Assembly (NCBI GenBank): GCA_003609755.1
Contig: AP017991.1
Span: 62,001-126,000, forward strand
Length of the DNA: 64,000 bases
Reading direction: 5' to 3'
Source of the DNA: Planktothrix agardhii NIES-204
Lineage (GTDB): Bacteria; Cyanobacteriota; Cyanobacteriia; Cyanobacteriales; Microcoleaceae
In this document: positions 35,745-43,879 of the stretch, one piece after another
Layout of the letters: each line of letters starts with the position of its first letter
Position numbering within the stretch: the first letter of the stretch is position 1
Notes under the pieces: model-generated
Databases searched by the model: none
What the model was told of the DNA's origin: nothing
What the model saw: the letters and a program-made list of their open reading frames with translations, nothing else
Position numbers and translations under genes: made by a program

Positions 35745-36872
35745 CTATTCAGGGATAATTTCCGTAACTACAGGGGTTCCCGTATTCCCTCCACTAACCA
35801 CAATTGTATCATTTTCAAACCGACCCACGGCTTTTTCTCCCATCAAACTAAATGGGGGATCAATTTGACGATAGACGACGTTTCCTTCGGCGGAAAAAGA
35901 CTGTTGAATAATATCCCAATTAACTGCATTAGCATTTAATTGGACTTGACGTTTTTGACCAATTCCGACTACATTCCCAGTTAAATAAAAGATATTATTT
36001 TTCAAATCTCCCCATCCTTGATTTGCGGTTAAAGTTACTTGCTGCTCTCGTTGAATAATGGTAATAAACTGGGGAGAACTAATCGTTTGTTTCTCATAAT
36101 TCCATTGTAATTCCTGACTAGAAATTTGTAAAGGTGGTTGAGATAAAGCGATTTGAGCATTCTTTTTCAGAATACCAATTTTAGTTTTTAAATTCATTTC
36201 TGCTGTTTCTGCCACCCCTCGGTCTGTAATAGTTTGATTTTGATAGCGTTCAATCTCAGTTTTCATATTACTGATTAAAAGTTGCGGTTCCATTTGCCAA
36301 ATAATATGATCACTTTGTAACTTAACAACCGGATCTTTGGCGCTGACAGTGGCTTTATCCCAAAATTCTACTCGTTTTTGGCGATAAAATACCTGAACTT
36401 CCCGAGCCACCGCTTGCAATTGAGCATGATCTCCGGTGACTCCATTTCGCACTACAATAATATACTGTTGGACAATCCATTCTAGTTCTTTTCCCTTCAA
36501 AACTAGACCCGTATTTGGATCGGTAGCCACAATATTATTGCGTAAAAAAATACGTCTGCTATTCTGTTCAAATTCCCCTTGATCGGCTTTAATTTTATAT
36601 AGTAATTTACCCTGATCGTATAATTCACCAACGGGATTTTTTACCGTTGCCATTTTTTTGTCTTTACTATAATTGACCTGCTTGGCTTTAATTTTCCATA
36701 ACAATTTTCCCTGATCATCCGCCTGTTCTAAGGTGACATCATCTAAAGTTAATGTCCGTTCAAATTCTTCAGAAGGCTTAGATTTAGAATCCTTTGAGGT
36801 CGGTTCAACATTTTTGGGAGCGCAAGCATAAATTCCGACTAAAATAATTACCCAAACCAGTAACAACCGCAT
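35745..36872 (-). CDS. lptC: LPS export protein LptC (LptC/LptA-like)
   Basis: The 375-residue product starts with a lipoprotein-type or anchor signal (MRLLLVWVIILVGIYACAP, lipobox-like IYAC) followed by a long periplasmic beta-jellyroll. Repeats such as LLWKIKAKQVNYSKDKK and LLYKIKADQGEFEQNSRRIF are typical of LptC, which takes lipopolysaccharide from LptFG and passes it to LptA. It is about twice the E. coli length, as in other cyanobacteria, so it may combine LptC and LptA-like bridge parts. A 44-bp piece of its 3' end is duplicated at 34771. It lies 86 bp downstream of the NYN gene. Confidence 0.85.
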   Translation of the reverse strand: MRLLLVWVIILVGIYACAPKNVEPTSKDSKSKPSEEFERTLTLDDVTLEQADDQGKLLWKIKAKQVNYSKDKKMATVKNPVGELYDQGKLLYKIKADQGEFEQNSRRIFLRNNIVATDPNTGLVLKGKELEWIVQQYIIVVRNGVTGDHAQLQAVAREVQVFYRQKRVEFWDKATVSAKDPVVKLQSDHIIWQMEPQLLISNMKTEIERYQNQTITDRGVAETAEMNLKTKIGILKKNAQIALSQPPLQISSQELQWNYEKQTISSPQFITIIQREQQVTLTANQGWGDLKNNIFYLTGNVVGIGQKRQVQLNANAVNWDIIQQSFSAEGNVVYRQIDPPFSLMGEKAVGRFENDTIVVSGGNTGTPVVTEIIPE

Positions 36873-36915
36873 CTAATTTTAATAATTTAGGAATTCAGAA
36901 CTTCAGAAATAAATG

Positions 36916-36947
36916 GAGTAAAAACCAGCCTAAGCCAGCTTTTACTC
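36916..36947 (-). terminator. Weak hairpin between NYN gene and lptC
   Basis: GAGTAAAA and TTTTACTC pair around a loop that holds a partial inner repeat (CCAGCC/AGCCAGC). No clean T-run follows on the minus strand. It may weaken read-through into lptC. Confidence 0.3.
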
Positions 36948-36958
36948 TGTTTGTTTTT

Positions 36959-37576
36959 CTAGGAATGCTCCTCAATTATTTGTCCATCAATTAAACTAAT
37001 TCCCGATAGGGGACGATAGCTATAGCTGGGACTACGGGGGGTTTTTTGGATTTCTTCTTTGATCATTTCTAAATCAATATAGCGATCGGCGACATTAATT
37101 AAACTATCACTGGTCATCGCTCGCAAACTCACTACTTCTACCCGCACACCGCGATAACTCACGGAGTCCACCGCATAGGCTAAATCTCCATCGCCACTGA
37201 CTAAAACCGCCGTGTCATAGGAACCTACTAAGGCCATCATATCAACGGCGATTTCTACATCCAAATTGGCTTTTTTAGACCCATCAGGAAGTTGAACTAA
37301 ATCTTTAGAAATCACCCGATAGCCATTCCGTCGCATCCACAATAAAAAGCCCTGTTGCTTCTCATTAGTCCGATCGACTCCCGTATAGAAAAAGGAGCGT
37401 AACAACCTAGATCCGGCGGTTAAACGACACAATAATTTGCTGTAATCAATTTCAATTCCCAGTTGCAAAGCTGCATAAAATAGATTAGAACCATCAATAA
37501 AGATAGCAACCCGGCCCCTGTTTTCCAGAACTTGTTCAGGAGTAAACAGTTCTCCAGTGGTGAGATGATTGAACAT
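36959..37576 (-). CDS. LabA-like NYN-domain protein
   Basis: The 205-residue product is a NYN (PIN-like) domain protein: VAIFIDGSNLFYAALQLGIE, KKANLDVEIAVDMMALVGSY, and TAVLVSGDGDLAYAVDSVS carry the acidic residues of the presumed metal site. The family includes LabA, which acts in clock-controlled gene expression in Synechococcus elongatus; NYN domains are thought to cut RNA. Whether this copy is the LabA orthologue or a paralogue cannot be decided here. It is followed by lptC on the same strand. Confidence 0.88.
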   Translation of the reverse strand: MFNHLTTGELFTPEQVLENRGRVAIFIDGSNLFYAALQLGIEIDYSKLLCRLTAGSRLLRSFFYTGVDRTNEKQQGFLLWMRRNGYRVISKDLVQLPDGSKKANLDVEIAVDMMALVGSYDTAVLVSGDGDLAYAVDSVSYRGVRVEVVSLRAMTSDSLINVADRYIDLEMIKEEIQKTPRSPSYSYRPLSGISLIDGQIIEEHS

Positions 37577-37683
37577 TTTTATACCTCTTTTTTATGAAAA
37601 AAATGATTTGAGTGTGAGTAAGGTAAACCAATTGAAATTGATGTTTTATGTTAAACCAGGCTATCATTAAAACGGGGTTGAAT

Positions 37684-39291
37684 TTAGGATGACACCTCCT
37701 CTAAATCCTCCAAGCGTCTAAACACGGGTTGTCCTTCCTGTATGGGTTGATTGGCGGGTAAAGCGCCCCAAACCCCATGGATATCAAAGGACAGTGATGT
37801 TGTGATTATAGTCTGGTCATTAAAGTCAATAGTATATCCCAGTTGTTGATAAATCCGAGTGCTAATATTCGGAATAATCGGGGACAAAAGATAAGATGAT
37901 AACCGAACTGATTCTAAAACCGAGTACAGAACTTGAGCGAGCGCTTCTTGTTTTCCTTGTTTATAAAGACTCCAAGGAGCTTTCTCATCAATGTATTTGT
38001 TCCCAGCCTGGATTAAGCTGAAAATAGCCTGGCAAACTTCGCTAAAAGCGAGGGAATCATAACCTTGAGTTACTGTATCCGTTAAGGTTAGACCGACGGA
38101 TTTGAGCCCATCTTCTTGGGGGATATCCTGACTCTTAACATTAGGAACACAACCATTAAAATATTTATGCGCCATTTTCAGCGTCCGGTTGAGTAAGTTT
38201 CCTAAGTCATTAGCTAAGTTAGCATTAACGGTATGAATAAACCGAGTCTGACTATAATCACCATCCTGTCCAAATTCTATCTCTTTCAAAAAATAAAAGC
38301 GAATAGCATCGGAACCATATTGATTGACTAAAGCCACGGGATCAAGAGTATTCCCTAAGCTTTTGCCCATCTTCTTCCCATCTTTGGTTAAAAAACCGTG
38401 TCCAAAGATACGACCGGGTAGAGATAAACCTGCGGACATCAACATTGCTGGCCAATAAATGGCGTGGAACCTTAGAATATCCTTACCAATTAGATGTAAA
38501 TTAATCGGCCACCATTTCGATAAAGCATTTTCTAAGGTGGGTTCATCTTCGGGGTCAAGCAAAGCAGTTACATATCCCAATAAGGCATCAAACCAAACAT
38601 AAATCGTATGACTCGGATCGGTAGGAATGGGAAATCCCCAGTCAATATTAACGCGAGAAATCGAAAAATCCTGTAGTCCTTGCTTCACGAAGTTCATGAC
38701 TTCGTTACGCCGACTTTCTGGCTGAATAAATTCAGGATGCTCTTGATATAAGATTTCTAAATGTTTCTGATAATTAGATAACCGGAAAAAATAGTTCTGC
38801 TCATCCCTCCATTCTACCACTTTATTAGTATGAATGGGGCATAATTTTCCTGGTGCTAATTCTCGTTCTTCTTTGTATTCTTCACAGGCGACACAATACC
38901 AACCTTGCTGTTGGCTGAGGTAGATATCTCCGTTATCCCAAACCCGTTGAAAAAACTCTTTAACAATGGCTTCGTGACGGGTTGCAGTTGTTCGACTAAA
39001 GCGATCATACTGAATATCAAAATGTTCCCACAGGGAGGCAAAACTAGAGGCAATTTGATCACAATGATCCTGGGGAAAACGACCTAATTCCTCTGCTGTG
39101 CGTTGAATTTTTTGACCGTGTTCATCGGTTCCCGTAATCAGAAGAACTGATTTTCCTTGGAGTCGTTGAAATCGGGCAATGGCGTCAGCCGCTATGGTTG
39201 TATAAGCGCTGCCAATGTGAGGAACATCATTGACATAATAAAGAGGTGTTGTAATAGAAAAGGTATTTAAAGGGGTTTGTGTCAATTTCAT
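37684..39291 (-). CDS. metG: Methionyl-tRNA synthetase, short form
   Basis: This class I synthetase charges tRNA-Met. The 535-residue product has the HIGH-type motif PLYYVNDVPHIGSAYTT, a zinc knuckle (CVACEEY and LCPIH), the KMSKS-type loop KDGKKMGKSLGNTLDP and the anticodon-binding helical domain (NANLANDLGNLLNRTLKMAH). The C-terminal dimer/tRNA-binding domain of longer forms is absent, as is usual in cyanobacteria. Start at ATG 39289-39291. A 570-bp repeat-rich spacer separates it from pmbA. Confidence 0.95.
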   Translation of the reverse strand: MKLTQTPLNTFSITTPLYYVNDVPHIGSAYTTIAADAIARFQRLQGKSVLLITGTDEHGQKIQRTAEELGRFPQDHCDQIASSFASLWEHFDIQYDRFSRTTATRHEAIVKEFFQRVWDNGDIYLSQQQGWYCVACEEYKEERELAPGKLCPIHTNKVVEWRDEQNYFFRLSNYQKHLEILYQEHPEFIQPESRRNEVMNFVKQGLQDFSISRVNIDWGFPIPTDPSHTIYVWFDALLGYVTALLDPEDEPTLENALSKWWPINLHLIGKDILRFHAIYWPAMLMSAGLSLPGRIFGHGFLTKDGKKMGKSLGNTLDPVALVNQYGSDAIRFYFLKEIEFGQDGDYSQTRFIHTVNANLANDLGNLLNRTLKMAHKYFNGCVPNVKSQDIPQEDGLKSVGLTLTDTVTQGYDSLAFSEVCQAIFSLIQAGNKYIDEKAPWSLYKQGKQEALAQVLYSVLESVRLSSYLLSPIIPNISTRIYQQLGYTIDFNDQTIITTSLSFDIHGVWGALPANQPIQEGQPVFRRLEDLEEVSS

Positions 39292-39457
39292 TTAGATTTA
39301 TTTAAAAGATTTTTAATCAAAGCTAGGGGGATAATGGGGGTAATAAGCTGTACTGCATTTAAACTGTATATTCGCTTCGTGCGAGGACGCGCTGCTGACG
39401 CCGGGCTTCGCCAACGCTAACCTGACTGGGTGAACTACTTTTAAGTCATATTCCATA

Positions 39458-39830
39458 CTACTCTATAGGGAAAGATAGATCACATCAAATTAAAGGCGGT
39501 TGAAACCGCATCTACACAAACAAAACCCGCCGACGCGGGTTGAAGATTCTGGGGCGGATTTTTCCTACCCACATACCATATAAGTCCGCGCAGGCGGACA
39601 TCGTTTGTGTAGCCGTGATTTCAATCGCCGAGGGCTTTATTTCTACTCTATAGGGAAAGATAGATCAAATCAAATTAAAGGCGGTTGAAACCGCATCTAC
39701 ACAAACAAAACCCGCCGACGCGGGTTGAAGATTCTGGGGGCGGATTTTTCCTACCCACATACCATATAAGTCCGCGAAGGCCGACATCGTTTGTGTAGCC
39801 GCGATTTCAATCGCCGAGGGCTTTATTTCT
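39458..39830. repeat. Tandem pair of 185-bp foldback elements
   Basis: Two nearly identical copies (39458-39642 and 39643-39830; one inserted G and a few substitutions) lie head to tail in the 572-bp spacer between metG and pmbA. Each copy folds back: GGCGGTTGAAACCGCATCTA then CACAAAC faces GTTTGTGTAGCCGTGATTTC then AATCGCC, with an inner CCCGCCGACGCGGGTT hairpin and a CCGCGCAGGCGG hairpin. It looks like a non-autonomous mobile repeat; related sequence lies at 55855-56040. The spacer 39292-39457 shows nothing else. Confidence 0.85.
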
Positions 39831-39863
39831 AAAAATAAATCACCGATCACCGATCAGGGTACG

Positions 39864-41195
39864 ATGAACGATGACGCCATGCCATCACTACTATCCATGA
39901 CCTACGACCAATCAGCCGAACAGCTATTAGAGTTAGCTGCCGCATCGGGCGCTGAGGCTGCGGAAGTGTTTCAATCTCAATCCCTATCCAAGCCGATTTT
40001 TTTTGAAGCCAATCGACTCAAGCAAATAGAAAGTAGCCAATCGGAAGGGACAACCCTGCGACTTTGGCGAGATGGACGTCCGGGTTTAGCCGTTGCCTAT
40101 GGGCCAGTGGAACCGGAAAAATTAGTTACCCGGGCGCTGGCTTTAAGTACCCTAAATCAGCCAGAAACCATTGAATTAACTGAATCTAAGGCCCAATCCA
40201 CCTATGCCGATATTGGGGAAACTGTACCCGTTGAACAATTGATCAGTTGGGGGAAACAGGCGATTGAATTAATTCGGGCTGCCTATCCTGATATCTTATG
40301 TGCAGCCGAATGGGATTGCGAAGTGGAATCAATTCGCTTGATTAATTCCAGGGGACTTGAATGTAGCCACACCGACACTACCCTCAGTGGCTATATGGAA
40401 ACCGAATGGGTTCGCAAGGATGATTTTTTATATGTTTCCGATGGCCAAACTCAACGGGATTTTCTTGATCCTACGTTACTCGCCGAACGGATTTTAATGC
40501 GGTTAAATTGGGCTAAAAATAACGTGCCGTCTCCGGTAGGTCGGATTCCGGTGTTATTTACCGCTAAAGCTGCCGATATGCTCTGGGGAACCCTGGATGC
40601 AGCTTTGAATGGTAAACAGGTCTTAGAGGGGGCTTCTCCTTGGAGCGATCGCTTAAATACTCCTGTCATATCTCCCCTGTTAACCCTATATCAAGAACCC
40701 GATGCTGGGCCATTTAGTTGCCCCTTTGATGATGAAGGTATCCCCACCCGTCCAATTACTTTTATTCAAAACGGAGTTTTAAAACTATTTTATACTGATT
40801 TAACTACGGGTCGCACCCTGGGAAGTGGTACAACCGGAAACGGATTTAGAACCCATTTAGGCAGTTATCCTACTCCTGGTTTATTTAATCTTTTAGTACA
40901 ACCTGGAAAAAGTTCCTTAGCTGAGTTAATTAAAAGTTTAGATCGAGGTTTAATTATCGATCAAATGTTAGGAGAAAGTGCGGGAATTAGTGGGGATTTT
41001 TCGATTAATGTGGATTTAGGATATCGAGTCGAAAAGGGCGAAATTGTCGGACGGGTAAAAAATACAATGGTCGCCGGAAATGTTTACACCGCCCTCAAAC
41101 AAGTTATAGAATTAGGAGGTGATGCCTCTTGGAATGGTTCCTGTTATACTCCTTCTATTATTCTTGAAGGGTTATCGGTTACGGGTAATGGGTAA
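39864..41195 (+). CDS. pmbA: TldD/PmbA family protein (TldE-like subunit)
   Basis: The 443-residue product has the PmbA/TldE layout: SGAEAAEVFQSQSLSKPIFF at the N-terminus, ANRLKQIESSQSEGTTLRLW, then LPVLFTAKAADML-like text (IPVLFTAKAADMLWGTLDAA) and SGDFSINVDLGYRVEKGEIV with NTMVAGNVYTAL at the end. It lacks the HExxxH of TldD and should pair with a TldD subunit to form a metalloprotease that degrades unfolded peptides and matures small peptides. No tldD is adjacent. The last four residues and the stop (TGNG-stop) come from GGGTAAT heptamers, so the original end may have been changed. Confidence 0.88.
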   Translation: MNDDAMPSLLSMTYDQSAEQLLELAAASGAEAAEVFQSQSLSKPIFFEANRLKQIESSQSEGTTLRLWRDGRPGLAVAYGPVEPEKLVTRALALSTLNQPETIELTESKAQSTYADIGETVPVEQLISWGKQAIELIRAAYPDILCAAEWDCEVESIRLINSRGLECSHTDTTLSGYMETEWVRKDDFLYVSDGQTQRDFLDPTLLAERILMRLNWAKNNVPSPVGRIPVLFTAKAADMLWGTLDAALNGKQVLEGASPWSDRLNTPVISPLLTLYQEPDAGPFSCPFDDEGIPTRPITFIQNGVLKLFYTDLTTGRTLGSGTTGNGFRTHLGSYPTPGLFNLLVQPGKSSLAELIKSLDRGLIIDQMLGESAGISGDFSINVDLGYRVEKGEIVGRVKNTMVAGNVYTALKQVIELGGDASWNGSCYTPSIILEGLSVTGNG

Positions 41196-41222
41196 TGGGT
41201 AATGGGTAATAGGTAATGGGGA
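41176..41222. repeat. GGGTAAT heptamer array across the pmbA stop
   Basis: Six to seven tandem copies of GGGTAAT/AGGTAAT run from about 41182 to 41220. The first copy supplies the TAA stop of the upstream gene. Confidence 0.8.
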
Positions 41223-41304
41223 TTAGCATAGATTAAAATCTGTGAAATCCGTGAAATCCTCTTAAATCTGTGATCCCTGTTCTCTCAAAATACTATCTAC
41301 TAAA

Positions 41305-42003
41305 ATGATTGAATTTAATCAATTTGAAGCCTTGAGTTTTGATTGCTATGGCACTTTAATTGATTGGGAAAACGGAATTACTCCGGTTTTACAACAATTA
41401 GTTAATGCTCATGGCATTGAGATGAGTAATCAACAGTTACTCGAATTATTTGCTATCTTAGAACCGGAAGCCCAAAGTGGAGAATATAAAACCTATCGGC
41501 AAATTATGCGAGAGGTGGTGCAGAAGTTCGGAGAACGTTTAGGGTTTTCTCCCACTTCCACGGAATTAGAAAGTTTAGCCAATTCAATTCAAGATTGGCA
41601 ACCTTTTCCTGATACGGTAGCAGCCCTAAAAGCCTTAAAACAAAAATATAAATTAGTGATTATTTCTAATATTGATGATGATTTGTTTGCCCAAACTAAC
41701 CAACATCTTCAAATAGAATTTGATCATATTATTACAGCACAACAAACTCAATCCTATAAACCTTCTGCCCATAATTTTCAATTTGCCTTAAATAAAACGG
41801 GGCTTTCTTCTGATAAGTTGCTGCACGTTGCCCAAAGTATTTTCCATGATATTGCCACAGCAAATAGTTTAGGATTAACAACAGTTTGGGTTAATCGTCG
41901 TCAAGGACAACCTGGAGGAGGAGCAACGAAAATTGCGATCGCCCAACCGGATTTAGAAGTAGCTGATTTAAAAAGTTTAGTGGACTTGATTTTTGAGGTT
42001 TAG
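41305..42003 (+). CDS. HAD-superfamily hydrolase, haloacid dehalogenase type II
   Basis: The 232-residue product has HAD motif I FDCYGTLIDWENGI (nucleophile Asp), motif II VIISNIDDDLFAQ, motif III lysine in QSYKPSAHNF and motif IV LHVAQSIFHDIATANSLGLT. The plan matches (S)-2-haloacid dehalogenases, but many such proteins are phosphatases, so the substrate is uncertain. It is convergent with the TPR gene at 42021, only 17 bp away. Confidence 0.88.
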   Translation: MIEFNQFEALSFDCYGTLIDWENGITPVLQQLVNAHGIEMSNQQLLELFAILEPEAQSGEYKTYRQIMREVVQKFGERLGFSPTSTELESLANSIQDWQPFPDTVAALKALKQKYKLVIISNIDDDLFAQTNQHLQIEFDHIITAQQTQSYKPSAHNFQFALNKTGLSSDKLLHVAQSIFHDIATANSLGLTTVWVNRRQGQPGGGATKIAIAQPDLEVADLKSLVDLIFEV

Positions 42004-42020
42004 AAAAGCACGATTAAATA

Positions 42021-43841
42021 TTATTTATTTACTTTACCCTGAAAATACCGACTAATTAAATCCCGATTTTCTAAAGCTGGTAAATAGTTCGGATCAATCT
42101 TTAACGCTTCTTCCAAGGCATTTAAGGCTTCTGAATAGCGCTTTAAATAGAAGAATCCCATCCCCTGAGCCACCCAAATATTAACCGCTTTTGGATCAAG
42201 TTTCAGAGCTTGTTGATAAGACTTAACTGCTTCTTCATAATCTTTTACACCCGTGAAAAATAACCCTCGATTAAACCAAGCGGATACGGAATTAGGATCG
42301 ATCTCAATCGCACTATTCGCTGCGGCAATTGCCTCTGGATATTGCCCTAAGTCCCACAAAATTGCACTGGAATTAGTCCAAACTGACCCCAGGGTTTCTA
42401 TTGGTACAAAAGTGATATCGCTACCGATAGCACGCTGATAGGCTCTTAGAGCCTCTTGATTTTGCTGCATCGCCCGCAGAATACTCCCCCGATTAAACCA
42501 CCCTTGAAAGTAGTTAGGATCGGCTGCTAAGGCCTTTTCTGATGCGTTGAGAGCTTCCTGATATTTTTGGGCTTGCCATAAAATCACGGTTTTTGTATTC
42601 CAAGCGATCGCTGAGTCGGGTTTCAAACTCAAGGCTTGATCAATCGCCAAAATTCCCTCCTCATAGCGTTTCAGACCTGCTAAAGCCTGTGCTTTCTGGA
42701 TAAAAGTATCAGCAGGCTCACTTTCTAGCCAATTACTATCTTGTTGTAATCCACTTTCACAGGCTGTTAGTGCTTCTTGATAATTCCCTAATTTATTCAG
42801 AGTTGCACACAAATTCACCAAAGCTAAGGCATTATTAGGATAAATTTTAATAGCTGTTTCTAAAGCCTTTTTTGCTTGCACATATTCGTTTAATTCTCCT
42901 AAATTGATCCCTTGATATGTCCAAGCCACAGCAAATTCAGGATCGAGGGTTGTTGCTTGTTCATAAGAAGTTTTTGCCGATTCTAAGCGAGAGATTCGAG
43001 TAGTTAAAATACAATTATTTTTGACTCCAATATTAGTCTCTAAATCAGTTTTCTTTGCCTCACAACTGGCTAAAACTTGCTGATATTTTGCCAAACGACT
43101 AAAAGCCAAACCTCGCCAAAACCAGGCTTGAGCCGGAGAACTTTCTCCCCAATTTTGATTAACTTTTAAAGCGTTATCACAATTGGTAATTGCTGGTTCA
43201 TGCTTCTCCATTTCTAACAAAACTCGGCAGCTACTGACTAAAACAATAGAATTCTGAGGATCGAGTTTTAAAGCTTGATCAAAAGATGCTAAAGCTTCAG
43301 AATATTGGGCTTTCTGTTCTTGAGCTAAACCTCGACTTAACCAAGTCAGACTCGGAGAAAATTCCTCCCAATTTTGATTAATTTCTAAAGCACTATCACA
43401 AGCGGAAATAGCCTGATCTGGTTGACCTAATGCTAAAAGAGATCTACACTGTAGGGTTAAGGCTAGAGAGTTTTTAGGTTGAATTTCCAGGGCTTGTAAA
43501 CTCGATACTAAAGCTTGATCATATTGTCCTAATTTTAATAATAGATCGCTGCGAAATCCCCATAAATCGGCTCTCTTTTTTTTACTCAAATTAATTGCTT
43601 GATTACAGGCTGATAACGCTTCTTCAAGCCGGGGTTGTTTCCGCAGGACATTACATAAAGAAAAATAGTAGTTAAAATCTCCGGTAATGGGAATAGGGGG
43701 AATAGGAATTGCGGTCGGTTGTTGAGGGATATTAATATTAAAAGGTAAGGAAAATTGAGCAATAATTATCGACCCCCAAAAATTAAAACTTAGAGCAACA
43801 GAAGGAAAACGCACTTTTTTAATTTTATTTATTTTGGTCAT
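42021..43841 (-). CDS. Exported TPR protein at the end of the CIS locus
   Basis: The 606-residue product has an N-terminal hydrophobic stretch (FPSVALSFNFWGSIIIAQFS, about residues 13-32), a Pro-rich linker (QQPTAIPIPPIPI) and then about 14 TPRs to the end (for example SVSAWFNRGLFFTGVKDYEE). It lies 38 bp downstream of the membrane protein gene and on the same strand as the injection-system genes, so it is probably the last gene of that run. It may sit on the outer side of the membrane and bind partner proteins; a role in the CIS is inferred from position only. Confidence 0.82.
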   Translation of the reverse strand: MTKINKIKKVRFPSVALSFNFWGSIIIAQFSLPFNINIPQQPTAIPIPPIPITGDFNYYFSLCNVLRKQPRLEEALSACNQAINLSKKKRADLWGFRSDLLLKLGQYDQALVSSLQALEIQPKNSLALTLQCRSLLALGQPDQAISACDSALEINQNWEEFSPSLTWLSRGLAQEQKAQYSEALASFDQALKLDPQNSIVLVSSCRVLLEMEKHEPAITNCDNALKVNQNWGESSPAQAWFWRGLAFSRLAKYQQVLASCEAKKTDLETNIGVKNNCILTTRISRLESAKTSYEQATTLDPEFAVAWTYQGINLGELNEYVQAKKALETAIKIYPNNALALVNLCATLNKLGNYQEALTACESGLQQDSNWLESEPADTFIQKAQALAGLKRYEEGILAIDQALSLKPDSAIAWNTKTVILWQAQKYQEALNASEKALAADPNYFQGWFNRGSILRAMQQNQEALRAYQRAIGSDITFVPIETLGSVWTNSSAILWDLGQYPEAIAAANSAIEIDPNSVSAWFNRGLFFTGVKDYEEAVKSYQQALKLDPKAVNIWVAQGMGFFYLKRYSEALNALEEALKIDPNYLPALENRDLISRYFQGKVNK

Positions 43842-43879
43842 AGTTTTAACATAAGAGTGAAAATTATTCTATTAACTAT

